Part shown: in pieces, positions 42,101 through 54,000 of the stretch | How the letters are laid out: each line of letters opens with the position of its first letter | How positions within the stretch are numbered: the stretch's first letter is position 1 | From: Brasenia schreberi | Lineage: Eukaryota > Streptophyta > Magnoliopsida > Nymphaeales > Cabombaceae | NCBI GenBank assembly: GCA_036023115.1 | Contig: JAYKKT010000041.1 | Coordinates: forward strand, 8,394,001-8,458,000 | Direction: 5' to 3' | DNA: 64,000 nt | Notes under the pieces: generated by a model | What the model was told of the DNA's origin: nothing | What the model saw: only the letters and a program-made list of their open reading frames with translations | Database searches by the model: none | Position numbers and translations under genes: made by a program

Positions 42101-42590
42101 ATTTTATGGATATGGATCTGGATATTTTGGTCCAAATCTGATCCAATCCAAACACTATTTGGATCCAATCCAAACACTATTTGGATTGACTCAAACACTA
42201 TTTGGATTGGCCCAAATCCAAATACTATTCATTACATGGATTTGGATTTGGATATTTATGGTCCAGATCCAAATCACAATTTCTTCGAACAGTCCTTCTT
42301 GGCTTCTCGAGGCAAATGATCTGTGCGGGCACTGGCTTAATTAGTGCTCCATCTGGTGCTGGGTTTTTCCCAACTTTATCGTCCGGACTCCATCTCGCCG
42401 TTCTGGACTCCGTTTTTCTTGATTTTGAGCTTTTCATCAAACGGGCTCTGCTTTATCTTGTTTTTGATCAGGGAGTGGCTTTTGAAGCTCTGGGCTTGAA
42501 TCCTCTTCTGGCCTAGGGTCTCCTTTTGCCTTTTGTACCTGTTTTCACATTTTAAAACAGGTTGTCGTTTTGGCTCAAACGAGCTTTTTG
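39146..42590 (-). mobile_element. LTR B1, minus strand, 5' end truncated
   Basis: Ends on minus with a degenerate TGTCTACA at 39146. U5 hairpins at 39323-39340 and 39230-39249, degenerate repeats 39600-40200, conserved hairpin 40270-40308, hairpin array 40549-41406, TATAAATA at 41963-41970, GGATC-type U3 cluster 41990-42270. The true LTR start (expected TGTAAACACC) is missing; near 42590 it changes to an A-like LTR piece. Inserted between protease and RT of the B element. Confidence 0.82.
40549..41406. repeat. Array of short GC-rich hairpins in LTR B1 leader
   Basis: A dozen inverted repeats with 7-10 bp stems and short loops: 40549-40571 (ACTCGAGCC/GGCTCGAGT), 40654-40676, 40889-40910, 40934-40957 (CACGGCCTGC/GCAGGCCGTG), 40975-40994 (GGCCTGCC/GGCAGGCC), 41013-41032 (GACCTGCC/GGCAGGTC), 41047-41066, 41171-41194 (AGCCCGACCA/TGGTCGGGCT), 41255-41275, 41301-41324, 41339-41359 and 41381-41406 (AAGTTCGGCC/GGCCGAACTT). 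Stems differ in sequence but remain complementary. The B1 LTR at 1008 has its own array at the matching place. Confidence 0.85.
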
Positions 42591-43680
42591 CTAGACGGGT
42601 GATGGAGTGACTAAGTGCGGCAAGTTAGGGGTGCTGGCTGGGCTGGGAAGTGGGAGCTAAGGGAAGGTAGGTTAGATGTTGGGAATTGGCTGAATGGGTG
42701 AAGAAGAGGCGGTAGGTGGTGGCAGGTTGTGTTCGGCTGGGGGAGATGGGAGAGGGATGATGGTGGTGGTGCAGTCGGGTGATGGAAGGCAGGTGGATGG
42801 TTGTTGATGTTGGGGCAGTCGGGTGATGGAGTGGCAGGTGCTGTGGGGTGGCGAGAGCAAGTGGAGTGCAGGTGGAGTCGGCCTAGGGGATGAGATGGAG
42901 GGGAGCTGGCCAGAGGCACCCATGGAAGAGGCTGGCTGGAGTGCTGGCCGAATCCCCTCTCAAGGGGCTGGCGAATATGGAATGAAGGAGAGAGAGTGAG
43001 AGGTCGGCTTGGGGTATATGAAAGGGGTGCTGGGATTTTTAGGTGGGGGCCGCATGTGAGTGGCTGGCCCAATGGGTGAGATGGTAGGTCGGTTGGGGGG
43101 AAGAATGGTTGGGAGTAAAAGTGGCCAGATATTTTAGGTTGGGGGTTGCAACTAGTTTAGGTTTTAGGGAATGTTGTGGGCTAGGTTAGTGGTTTTGGGG
43201 TAGTTGGTTTAGGTGGGCTGGGTTTGGTTTGGTTAGGGACTTAGTTAGGTCAACTATGGTTGGTTTAGGGCTAGTTGGTTAGGGTCTAGTTGGTTAGGGT
43301 CTAATTGGTTAAGGTCTAGATGGTCTAGCTAGGTGAGGTGAGCTAGGTGAGGTTGGGGCAGTTTTGGGTGGGGACGGCTAGGATTGGGTCAGGTTTAGGG
43401 GGGAGTGGCTAGGTGAGGTGGGCTAGCTCAAGGTTAGGTTTTAAGAACCTCCCCTTGGCGTTGGTCCATGGACCCAGTTCCAGCCATATCCAAGTTGGTG
43501 CAACCCCAGGTTAGGTGTAGGTGCATACAAGCTCAAACCCACACTCTAGGCTAAACCCACAAGGTTAACCCACCCTTGACCAAAAGTCAAGCCTACCAAC
43601 TTTCTCACTCATACTTTATCACCCATTTTCTCTCTCTACCCAAGCTTTTCAAGTGAAATATCTGTGGGGCCCACCTCCAC
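42591..43680 (-). mobile_element. Family-A-like LTR fragment, both ends missing
   Basis: Complement shows U3-proximal GGAGGTGGGGCCCAC (at 43664-43680), a TGACTTTTGGTCAAGGGTGG-like segment and a C-rich CACC leader, as in 54601-55700. It joins gag on the right at 43680 (HASTS then GGGP) and an LTR B1 on the left. No LTR termini, no TSD: a rearrangement product. Confidence 0.75.
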
Positions 43681-45064
43681 TAGTACTTGCATGGTTGGGA
43701 AAGGGTTCTTTGAGCATAGCTTGGGCAGGCTCAGGTTCTTCAGTGACTTGGAGCCGGCCTTGCTCTATCAAGTTTTCAATTTTGTTTAAAAGGGAAAAAC
43801 ATCTGTTCATATCATGGCCTTTGAGCCGATGATACTTACAAAATCTATTTAAAAACCTCCCTTTTGGCGGGGTCCCCTCAGGAATCTCCGGGAGTACTAC
43901 CAAGCCTTGGGCGAATAGGAGGTCTAGGACCTCTGAGACAGGTTGCCCTAGTGGGGTATACTTCCGTTTTTCAAAGTCTTTTTGTAATTTTTCAATTTTT
44001 TGATTTTTTTGGTGTTCGAGCTTTTTCGAAGTGCCCGCCGGGCTCGACTCTACTTGGACATTTGCAATCTTTTGGGGCTTTGCCCCTTTGTCCGTCATGG
44101 GTGGCTCGTAAGTTCTGGGTTTTTCAAATCTCATTTTTGGAAGGATTTTTCCCTTCCATAAGTCGTCATAGACTCCCTTCTTCAGATTTGTTTCAAATAA
44201 GGAAGCCTTCTTTATTAACTTATGGAAGGTAGAAATTTCGTGTAAAGAGAGAAGAGTCTTGATCTCTGTTTTGAAATTTTCAAGGATGAGCATGACTGCG
44301 CATCCTTCGGAGATGGGCTCTTTTATTTGCCCAAGGAGGGACCTCCATCGAACGATGAACGCATGTACGTCCTCATTTGCAGCTTGTTTTGTATCCCTCA
44401 AGGTGTTTAAAGTGGACGTTACTTCCACATTATGTGAAAATCTTTGCATAAAGGAGTTTGCTAACTCTTCAAAAGTAGCAAACTAGCTTAAATCATATGA
44501 AGCAAGCCATTTTGAAGCAGTCCCCTTGAGGGAAAGGGGGAACCAAAAAATCCATTTTGTAGAGTCCCTCTTTTTCTTGTGGGCTCTGCGCGAAAAGAGT
44601 TGCAAGTGGGATCTAGGATCCCCCGTGCCATCATACCGATGAAAATTCGGTACGTCGTCGTCGCTATCTGTTTCATAATTAGATGGAAGGAAGTCAGACA
44701 GGGTGTATGATTTCTTTTCTTTATTTTGCCCTCTCAACAGTTATTGAAGGGCTTTACGATCCTTTAGTGTGAAGGAATCGTGGTATTGGCCCCCCTCCAT
44801 TGCGGAGGTTTCCTTGGGTTTTCTTGCTTTTGTAGTTTTTTTCTTGGCTTTGGCAGGTTTGCCATGTGACGAACAAGAGTCGACCGCCTCAGCCTCTTGG
44901 CTAAGGGCGTCGATTCTTGTGTCTATTTTAGCCTCGAATTCCCTACGCAAGTCTTCTAACTCTTCTCTTTTATATTTTATTTCAGATTTTGAAATCTTTT
45001 TAGCAAGAGAACTTGGCAAGCGTGAGGCCCGGCTAGTTACTTTGTTAGAGCCTGAACTAGACAT
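43681..45064 (-). pseudogene. gag: Gag of a minus-strand B element
   Basis: ATG at 45064 (MSSSGSNKVTSR). N-terminal helix-forming segment (EELEDLRREFEAKIDTRIDAL), stop TAA at 44741-44743 after KALQ, then capsid domain (SDFLPSNYETDSDDD, DPRSHLQLFSRRAHKKK, WIFWFPLSLKGTASKWL), TAG at 44483-44485 after YDLS, then open through FIVRWRSLLGQI to the zinc knuckle CKYHRLKGHDMNRC and PFPNHAS, where it is cut by an LTR fragment. The first stop is at the same codon as TAG 14994 in element A. Acceptor-like TTGTATTTGTAG and CTTTTTGTAG precede the ATG. Confidence 0.9.
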
Positions 45065-45177
45065 GACTCTACAAAAAGTTATTTAAAATCCTACAAATAC
45101 AATTTAGGCGAAAATTTTAACACTTTTAGAAAAATTTTGCAGAGTTCTGTTTGTTTTATCAACTTTTCAAGTCCTGG

Positions 45178-45195
45178 CTCCCACCGGGCATGCCA
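45178..45195 (-). other. Primer binding site of the minus-strand B element
   Basis: Minus strand TGGCATGCCCGGTGGGAG, four bases from the LTR end at 45200. Confidence 0.8.
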
Positions 45196-45281
45196 AACCT
45201 GTAAGCACGAAAATTCTCACTTCTGGTTTTGAAGCCGAAAATGAACCTTTTCGCGTCTACGTCATTTCTATGAGCGTGCCA

Positions 45282-45388
45282 GCTAGCTTGCTCAAGCTAG
45301 CGAATTTTTTGAAATATCTGACATTTTAAAGGCAATTGTGAGCAAGCGGGATCTTTTTGCTTTAAACCTTCTTGAACCGGTGCTCAAG
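45282..45388 (-). other. U5 hairpin pair (LTR B2, 5' LTR)
   Basis: Hairpin 1, 45371-45388: CTTGA/TCAAG. Hairpin 2, 45282-45301: perfect GCTAGCTTG/CAAGCTAGC, where LTR A has GCTAGCTTA/TAAGCTAGC, so the top pair changed on both sides. Confidence 0.65.
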
Positions 45389-47859
45389 GGTCAGTTTAAG
45401 CGCTTTATAGATGTTGATAAAACAATTTTGAACTCTTTGAAAGAATACAAGTGTTTTGAAAACTCGAGTTTGCCTAAGTTTGCAAGTTTTATGTACGGGG
45501 TTGGACGATTCCATGTCGTGGAGCTTTTAAGCTATTTAGGCCGGATGTGTGTGTTTAAGTGGCCTAAATTCAGCGAGTTTGAGCGTAGATTCAGGGTTTC
45601 CTTTTGAAAATGCGTGAATGCAAGGATGCACAAATATTTTTTGGGTTTGATATGATGATGTGAGCTAGGCTCGAATTGAAAGCAGCTCACACACACAACT
45701 TAATATAAATACTCGAATGAAAGTGCAACTCACGCAGCTTAAGGGAAATACCTGAACTTGAAAGCAACTCACACAACTTGAATGTAAAGTGTAGAATTGA
45801 TATATACTTATATCTTAAGAGCGGAAAGGCTCAATTGTGAGTGAGTGCTCTTAGTGTGTAAATGGAAAGACAACTCACACGACTGGAATTGAACTTGCCG
45901 AATTTGAAATATAAGTATATAGTAAGAGTGGAAAGGCTCAATGCACGTGTGTGTGTAGTGTGAAATTTAAATGAAAAACTCACACGACTTGAATTGAACT
46001 TTGCCGAAATTGAAATATAGATATATAATAAGAGCGAAAAGGCTCAATGCACGCGTATGTGTAGTGTGAAATTTAAATGACAAACTCACATGACATGAAT
46101 TGAACCACCCAGAAATGTAAGTGCATACACGACTTAATGTAAAACTCACGCAGCTGGAAAATATAAAAGTATGCTATATCTTATGAGCAATAAAGGCTCA
46201 AAATGTGCGTGAGAGTGTGGAGCAAGTGATCAAGTACTTCTTGGGTGCGATTGTGAAATTTAAATGACAAACTCACACGACGTGAATGTAACAACCTGAA
46301 TTGAATTGCAACTCACACAGCTTTCACTAAAGTAAATACCCAAAGGGAAATATATACTTTAGCTGAAGAGCAAAAAGGCTCAATGTGTGTGCAATTGTGT
46401 GCAATTAAGAGCGGAAAGGCTCAAGTGCACGTGGGTGTCTTGTGTATGTCTAAGAGCAATATGGCTCAAGTGTACGTGTGTGCTTTGTGTATCAAGCACG
46501 AATATTACATTTCGGGGGGAGACTACGCTCCATTATTACAACCCCGTATCGAATTGAATTGAATTTGAAATGAGTAAGGTAAAAACCAAATTTAAACACT
46601 TACAAGTGGTCGACTTTTCCTCTCAACGTGCTTGGGTTTGTCCACCTTGGCAGCCAAGAGATGGGTCTCCCTAGGTGGGCTTAGACATGAGTTATAGGGT
46701 ATGCTTGGGGGCAACCGGGTGTTTGGCTTAGGAAGGACTTAGGTTCGGCCAAGGTTTAGGGCTAGCTAAGGTAGGTCACGGCCTAAGTGTGGCAGATCCT
46801 AATCAGCACTAGGGACAAAGGATGCAACTGGCTAGGTCTCGGCTAAGGTAAGGGGGTAAGGTAATGGGATGGGAGCTGGGGTGTTAGGTTGGCGCTAGGT
46901 AAAGGGGCGCAGGCGGTAAGGTGGCAGGTGGGTGATGGGCAGTAGTATGGCGCTAGGTGCATCGGGGACAGGTTATGGCAGGGTGGTGTGGTGTGGTATC
47001 TAGGGAAGGTGAGGGGGTGTTAGGGAGTGGGGAGCTAGGGAGTGGGGAGCTAGGGAGTGATGCGGTAAGGAGTGGGGCGCTAGGGAGTGATGCGGTAAGG
47101 TGGCAGGTGCGGGTGCGGTAGGGGGATGGCAGCTAGGGACAGATTTAGGCTGGCTGGTGGGGAATTGGGATACGGCAGGGGCTGAGTCATGGTAGGTGCT
47201 GGGTCGCTGCAGGCGGGTGGCGTGGTCGAGTGTTGGGGTAGATTGGCGCTAGGTGCACCGGGAGGTGAGGGATGTAGGGTGGCGGATGGAGTAGGGATTA
47301 GGTTCAAACCATGTGCAGCTGCACTCGGTTGGGCTTAGATTTAGGTCGGTTAGGGGGAATTAGGGTAGGTTTAGGTGAAAGGGGCTAGGTCTAGGCTAGT
47401 TTAGGGTTAGGTTTAGTAGGGTTGGTTAGGTGGTTTAGGCTAGTTTAGGGTGATGTTGAGAGACCTACCTCTTGGAGCCGGTCCACCATGCTTCGCCCAT
47501 GCTTCCATGCCCTTGTGCAACCCTTCTTCAAGTCGGTGTAGCCCTTTGGTTTGAGCCTAGGTTCATACAAGGCTTGAACCCATGCCCTTGATCAAGCCCA
47601 CATGGCTAGCCCACTTGAAAATATCTAGCACACCAATTTTCTCTCACCTACTTTATGCAAGCTCTCCCCAAGCCCACTTGAATTTCACGTGAACTTATGG
47701 CACCCCTCACCTCTATTTATAGGAAAATGAGGTGGGTCTTGGGTTTGGATCTTGGATTTGGATTTTGAGATCCAAATCCGATCCAAACACTATTTGGGTC
47801 TGGATGTAGATATTTTTGGTCCAGATCCAATCCAAATTTTCATTTCTTCAATCCTGTAG

Positions 47860-47864
47860 ACGCG
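47860..47864. repeat. TSD of the solo LTR, left copy
   Basis: AATCC; matches 51623-51627. Confidence 0.93.
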
Positions 47865-47954
47865 CGACAAATCCCCATGCCTCCCCGCCTTTCTTGGGCT
47901 TGGAGTGGATCCTCTCGTGCGTCTAAGGCCTATTTATGTAAACAAGGCGTGCCA

Positions 47955-48062
47955 GCTAGCTTACCTAAGCTAGCGAAGATATATTTAAACTGACTTCTAA
48001 TCGTAGCGACTGTGAGCAAGTGAGCTCTTGTTGTCGCAGACCTTCTTGCACCGATGCGCAAG
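47955..48062 (-). other. U5 hairpin pair (solo LTR A)
   Basis: Hairpin 1, 48045-48062, CTTGC/GCAAG. Hairpin 2, 47955-47974, perfect GCTAGCTTA/TAAGCTAGC. Complement of TGGCACGCC abuts it. Confidence 0.6.
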
Positions 48063-48479
48063 GGTCAGTCTGTACGCTTTGCAAAAACTCGAGTTTTTAG
48101 GATAGAAAGCCTACGCAGCGGTTCGAGGTGTCTAATTCGGGTCTTTTAGATACGATTGCAGATTTTAGATCACGTGGATTTGCACGTGCCTAAGTCTTTC
48201 CTTTTATCCCTTTATGGGCCACCTAGTTTGTGTGTTATGAACACTCCACTACATGGGCGAATTCGAGCGGGGCTTGCTTTGATGCAATATGCGTCCTACC
48301 TCGTGGTATGGCGTAGATGCAATGCAAACTCACGCTACTCCAAAGGGAAAACCCGAATGTAAAGACAATGCTGAAGGGAAATAACCGAAGGGAAATAACC
48401 GAAGGGAAATGACTTGTAAAGTAAATGCCGAAGGGGGATATGTATATAGAGTAGGTATATGGGCCCTTACTCGGGTCTT

Positions 48480-49300
48480 GCAAATAAGAGCGAAGGCTCA
48501 ATGTGGGTGCGTGCTTGAATTGAAAGACTTACACACACGACATGAAATTAAACCCAAATATAACTTGCAGTATGACCTTGAATAAGGTCTTGGGAATAAG
48601 AGCGAAAGCTCAATGTGTGTGAGTGCTTGAATTGAAGTACTACGCACACAACATGAAATTAAACCCAAATAGTATAGGTCGGCCCTTACTTGGGTCCTTC
48701 AAATAAGAGCGAAGGCTCAATGTGTGTGAGTGCTTGAATTGAGAGACAACACACACGACATGAAATGAAAGCCCAAATAATATAACACGGCCCTTACTTG
48801 GGTCCTTCAAATAAGAGCGAAGGCTCAATGTGTGTGAGTGCTTGAATTGAGAGACAACACACACGACATGAAATGAAAGCCCAAATAGTATAACACGGCC
48901 CTTACTTGGGTCTTTCAAATAAGACCGAAGGCTCAATGTGTGTGAGTGCTTGAATTGAAAGACTTACACACACGACATGAAATGAAAACCCAAATAGTAT
49001 AGGTCGGCCCTTACTTGGGTCTTTCAAATAAGAGCGAAGGCTCAATGTGTGTGAGTGCTTGAATTGAAAGACTTACACACACGACATGAAATGAAACCCA
49101 AATAGTATAGGTCGGCCCTTACTTGGGTCTTTCAAGTAAGAGCGAAGGCTCAATGTGTGTGAGTGCTTGAATTGAAAGACTTACACACACGACATGAAAT
49201 GAAAACCCAAATAGTATAGGTCGGCCCTTACTTGGGTCTTTCAAATAAGAGCGAAGGCTCAATGTGTGTGAGTGCTTGAATTGAAAGACAACACACTCAA
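48480..49300 (-). repeat. Tandem array of the solo LTR (107-109 bp units)
   Basis: The marker CTCAATGTG recurs with its CAA at 48499, 48611, 48718, 48826, 48934, 49043, 49151 and 49260: eight units, mostly 107-109 bp. More units than either LTR of element A (6 and 5). Confidence 0.92.
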
Positions 49301-51622
49301 CTTAAGCAAAACCCTACAAAATTAAAGTATATGTATATATTTATGTATTAGGTGCTGATCAGGCCCGTGTGTGTTCAAAATTGTGCACAACTAAGAGAGT
49401 GCACGTGTGTGGGTGTGCCAAGCCACGTTATTACAAGCGGGGGGAGACTATGCTCCGTTATTACAACCCCATATCGAATTGAATCTCAAGCAAGTATAGA
49501 ACTAAAGACCGAGTTAGGCACTTACTAATAGCTGGTCCGAAGATGCCTTGCTTGAGCGTGGGCTTGGCCTTCGCCTTGGGCTGCAAAAGGGAGCTCCGCG
49601 AGGTTGAACGGCAAGGGGAGGTGCTGGCCGAGTGTCCTTGATGCGCGGAAGAGCGCCTTGAAGATGGCCGGTTGTTAAGGAAGGGCTGGTTTTGGTGTGT
49701 TGGGTTAAAGGACCTAAGTAGGGTCACTAAGGGAGCATGGCACTAAGAAGAAGGAACTAGCTAGGAGATGGCGACGGCTGGCGGGTGGCTGGCCGAATGA
49801 AGGGGATGACAGTCGGTTGGAGTGGCTGACTGGGGGAGTTCGGTGGTGGCGGATTGTTGGGGTGGCTAAGAGTGATGTAAGGTAGGGGAACTAGCTAGGA
49901 GATGGGGCCAGGTGGTAGTGGTTGTAGTAGGTGTATTGGGATGATATGGGCAGGTTTTAGGGAGTCGGATAGGGTGGCCGAGTGGAGCTAAAAGGTCTAA
50001 GTGGTGGTGGGTAGTTAGGGTGCTATGGGTTCGGTTGAGTGGGGCTGGTGGCAGCAAGTGGAAGGGCTGGTGTTAGGGTGATAGGAGAGTGGATTAGGTG
50101 GCTGAGAGTGGAGAGGGAGTGAAGAAGTAGTAAGGTAGGATGTAGGGGACTTACCGGGTGAAGAGATGGTGGCGGGTATAAAGGGATCAACCGGATGATG
50201 GTGGTGATGGTGGCGTTCGGCTGAGCTGGGGAAGTGGTGCAGGTGGTGGCGGGATGTGGAGCAGGTGGTGCGGGATGTGGAGCAGGTGGTGCAGGTGGAG
50301 ATTCGGCTGAGCTGGGGAAATGGAGGACCCAGCTGGGAATGGGTGGGCTGCTAGGTTGTGAAACCCGCCCCCAAGGGGGGGGGTTTATATAGGGCTGGGT
50401 TAGGTCGGTTAGGGCTGGGTTTGGGGTAGTGGTTAGGTGGTTTAGGTAGGGTGGTATGATAATAAGGTGGGCTGGAAAGGGGTAGGGCCAGATATTTTAA
50501 ATACAAGTGGTCTGGGTAGGTTGTGGGCTAAGGGTGGTTTAGGGTTTAGGGTTTGGTAGGTGGGTTGGTTCTAGGGTGAGGTTTAGTGAGCTAGGTTAGG
50601 TGATTAGGCTAGGATTAGGCTAGGTTTAGGGAAATTAACCTAGGTTTAGGGAAGGATTAGGGAAGTAGGTGATTAGGTTGGGATTAGGTTGGGATTAGGG
50701 AAGTAGGTTAGGTGATTAGGCTCAGATTAGGGGCGGATTAGGGTGGAAGGCTAGGATTAGGTATTTTTGGTTAGGTTTAGGTGAAGGAGCTCCCTTTGCA
50801 TGGCCCATAGACCTTAACCACATCATGTTGGTGCAGCCCTAGGTTAGGTTTTGGCTAATTACAAGCTTAAACCCGCTTAATTAGGCTAACCCACATGATT
50901 AACCCCAAACTTGACACACAAGTCAAGCTTAATTACAACACTCTTTGATCTTATCCACCCCCACTCTCTCTCATGCCCATAATCCCACATGAAATTCAAG
51001 TGGGCCCCACCTCCATTTATGAGAAGGTGATGTGGGCCATGGATATGGATATTGGATTGGATTTTTGAATCCAAACCCAAATCCAAGTCCATACATGGGT
51101 TTGGATTGGGATCTGGATATATATGGTCCAGATCCGATCCAAACTGAACTCTGACTCCTTCGAGCTGTGTTAGAAACGGACGGTTTGTGCGGGGCCTGAC
51201 AGCATCAGTGCTCCATCTGCGTTGGGTCTTCACCAACATGATCGTCTGCCTCTGTTTTCGCCTTCCGGAGATGACTTCAAACAATGTTTCGATGATAACA
51301 GGGTCTTGGACGTTCGAGATCCTAGGGGTATGGATTTGATACGAGAGTTGCTGTGCCGGGCTCGACATGTGCTCCGTTTCTGGGCTCTCCTTAGCTCTCT
51401 TGGTCCTGTCTGGATTAGGCCAAGCTGCTTCGGGGTTTCCAAAACATGTTTTAAAAGGGTTTTCAAAAGCCATATTATGTATTTTTGAAATATAAGGTTT
51501 AAAACATATATACAGGGTTGCCTGAAAGGCTCCTGGGTTTCCAGACTCAAAATGGCTCTTTGGGGCTGCTTTTACAAAACCAGGTTGGTTTGAGAAATTT
51601 GTGGGATTTCGGGTTGTTTACA

Positions 51623-51627
51623 AATCC
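51623..51627. repeat. TSD of the solo LTR, right copy
   Basis: AATCC, identical to 47860-47864. Confidence 0.93.
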
Positions 51628-52137
51628 TTCTTGGCATTTCGAGACGGACAGTTTCTACAGGCCCTAGCTTCATCAGCGCTCCGTCTTGGGCTGGGTCTTC
51701 CCCAACCTTTTCGTTCGAACTCCATCTCACCTTTCTAGACTCCGTTTCAGTTGATTTTTGTTGTTTCGGGCTTGGATTTCTGCTATTTTGGTGGATGTTC
51801 TTGGCTTGGCATTTGATACTCCAGGCTTGAAGTCTGCTTCTAGCTTGGGCTCTCCTTTCGCCTTTTGCTCTTGCTTTTATCAGACCAGGCTTGATTCTGG
51901 GCTTTTTAACCTGCTTTTGAGGCTGCTTTTTATCAGGCTCCACCTGTTGGATTTGGGATTTTACAAAATTGGGACTTGGCCCGAGTTTGAGAAATTCGTA
52001 TTTCAAACGGGGTTTGAAACAGAAGTTTAAAGCTTTTGCAACTCCTGATTTTTCGAAAACTCAAAATCTGGTTTTGAAATGGATGTTTTAAACCAGGTGT
52101 TTGTTTTTGAAAATTGTTTGATTTTGGGGTGTTTACA

Positions 52138-53692
52138 CATGGTCCATAGCAAGGAGCCTTCTTTCATCTAATAAATCAAGCTCGGCCATTCTAGCATGCT
52201 GAAACGTCTCTAGGGGGAGGTCAAGTGCAAGTGATGTATGGAATGAATGCAATTTGGTATGAATGGAGAGAATGGCATTTGTGCCATAGACCAACTCAAA
52301 TGGCGTGGCATTTGTGGGAGTTCGGATAGAAGTCCTATATGCCCATAAGGCTTCATCCAACTTCTCATGCCATGTCCTACCCTTCTCTAAGGTTTTCTCA
52401 ATAATGCTTATGAGAGTCTTGTTGGTGGCTTCGGCTTGGCCGTTGCCTTGAGGGTAGTAGGGCAATGAGAAGTGGTGAGTTATGCCATACGTGTTACATA
52501 ACTTTACCATCCTCTCGTTCTTGAAGGGGGTGCCATTATCAGACACTAGGTCTCTTGGAACTCCAAATCGAGCCAAGATATTCTTCTTAATGAACTTCAG
52601 TACATGTTTCCCTTGGACATTAGTCAGGGAGGTAGCTTCAACCCATTTAGAAAAATACTCGGTGGCTGCTAGGATAAACCTATGTCCGTTTGATGCATTT
52701 GGAAAAATTGGTCCTATGATGTCAAACGCCCACATGGTCAATGGCCATGGGCTGACCACAGAATGCAAGGTTGATGATGGGATATGAATGGTGTGTCCAT
52801 GCACTTGACATGGGTGACACTTCCTAACATGATTATGACAATCTTGCTTTAGAGTGGACCAAAAGTAACCGACTCTAAGTATTTTCATTCCTATCATGTT
52901 TGCATTTACATGCCCTCCACATTCTCCATCGTGGAATTCATGCATTATCATCCTAGCATCCTCAAGGTCGACACACGTTAATAAGATGGTAGTAAAACTC
53001 TTTTTGTAAAGAATCCCTCCCAAAATCATGTATCGGGTTGAAATCTTTTGAATAAAAGCTTTGTCTTTAGACGAAGCGAATTCTGAAAATCCTCCATTTT
53101 CTAAGAAATCTTTTATGTCTTGAAACCAAGGTTTTTCAGTAGGATTTTGGTTGTTTTGGCAAATCTCCAAATCGTGAATGGATGGAGTGGGTGAGTGCCA
53201 TATTTCTAAGGATCGGGTTTCCAAGGTGGGATCGATCCTTAGGGCTGAGCCTAAGGATGAGAGGGCATCTGCTATGCCATTGTCCTCTCTTCCTATGTAT
53301 GTGAGTGTGCATGACTTGAACGAATCGACCAGTTTGGTGGCCAATTCGTGGTATGGAAGGAGTTTTTCATTTTTGACTTGCCAAATTTTCAACACTTGGT
53401 TTATGACAAGTAAAGAGTCTCCAAAGACTTCGATGCATGATGCCCCTAGAGTTTTCAAAATTTTCAAGCCTTGTATGAGTGCTTCATACTCAATTGTATT
53501 GTTGGAACATTCGAAATCTAAGCGAATAACAATAGGGATTTCTCCCTTTTCAGGGGATATGAGGATGATTCCCGCACCAGCCCCTCTTTGGTTTCTTGCC
53601 CCATCGAAGTGCATTTTCCATACCTGGTTTTCATTTAAATAGTTTTCTAAAATATGGTTTTGAAATTGGTTTAGAAAGATGCCCTCGTCGGT
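52138..53692 (-). pseudogene. pol: Archaeal-type RNase H and integrase fragment (open frame, truncated both ends)
   Basis: Unbroken frame of about 518 codons on minus: WKMHFDGARNQRGAGAGIIL, EYEALIQ, GDSLLVI and REDNGIADALS give the complete acidic set of the second RNase H. Then the integrase HHCC finger (ECGGHVNANM, CHPCQVHGH) and the D,D-35-E triad (FDIIG, SDNGTPFK, QAEATNK). It is cut after LLAMDH at 52138 by the LTR B2 and before the RNase H linker at 53692 by another LTR B. This is the best-preserved copy of these two domains in the window. The missing C-terminal piece is not found nearby. Confidence 0.92.
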
Positions 53693-54000
53693 GTAGGACA
53701 CGAAAATTCTCACTTCGGGTTCTTAGGCCTAAAGTGAACCTTTTCGAGTTCTACTTCACTTTATATGGGTGTGTCAGCTAGTTTACTTTAAAACTAGCAA
53801 AGTTTTTGAAATATCTGACTTTTTAGGCGATTGTGGGCAAGCGGGATCTTTTCGCTCGAAACCTTCTTGAACCGGCACTCAAGGGTTAGTTTAAGCGCTT
53901 ATGGACTTTGATAAAACGGTTTTGACTCTTGAAAACGTAAGTGTTTGAAAATATGGATTCGATTCGTGTTTGTGTTTGCAAGTTTTATATACGTGGGTTT
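53693..54000 (-). mobile_element. LTR B stub (U5 end only)
   Basis: On minus ends TTTTCGTGTCCTACA at 53693. Includes U5 hairpin 2 at 53777-53798 (CTAGTTT/AAACTAG core) and hairpin 1 at 53866-53883 (CTTGA/TCAAG). Cut at 54000 by the start of a plus-strand LTR A. Confidence 0.82.

Larger units (their letters stand above)
47865..51622 (-). mobile_element. Solo LTR, family A
   Basis: On minus it starts TGTAAACAACCCGAAATCCC at 51622 and ends GCGCGTCTACA at 47865; 3,758 bp, with perfect 5-bp duplications and no internal region. Such solo LTRs arise by recombination between the two LTRs of one element. TATATAAA at 50384-50391, donor near 49519, hairpin motif 49430-49476, tandem array 48480-49300, U5 hairpins 48045-48062 and 47955-47974. 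Confidence 0.93.
45200..52137 (-). mobile_element. LTR B2, 5' LTR of a minus-strand B element, split by a solo LTR
   Basis: On minus: TGTAAACACCCCAAAATC at 52137 to TTTTCGTGCTTACA at 45200. Removing the nested solo LTR and one 5-bp duplicate leaves 3,175 bp, close to the 3,109 bp of 30086-33194. TATAAATA at 47714-47721, donor GTAAGT at 46598-46603, hairpin motif 46511-46550, degenerate array about 45660-46480, U5 hairpins 45371-45388 and 45282-45301. The right flank is integrase coding sequence. Its flank (CATGG) does not match that of 30086 (AGCTT), so the two LTRs are either not partners or have been rearranged. Confidence 0.88.
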
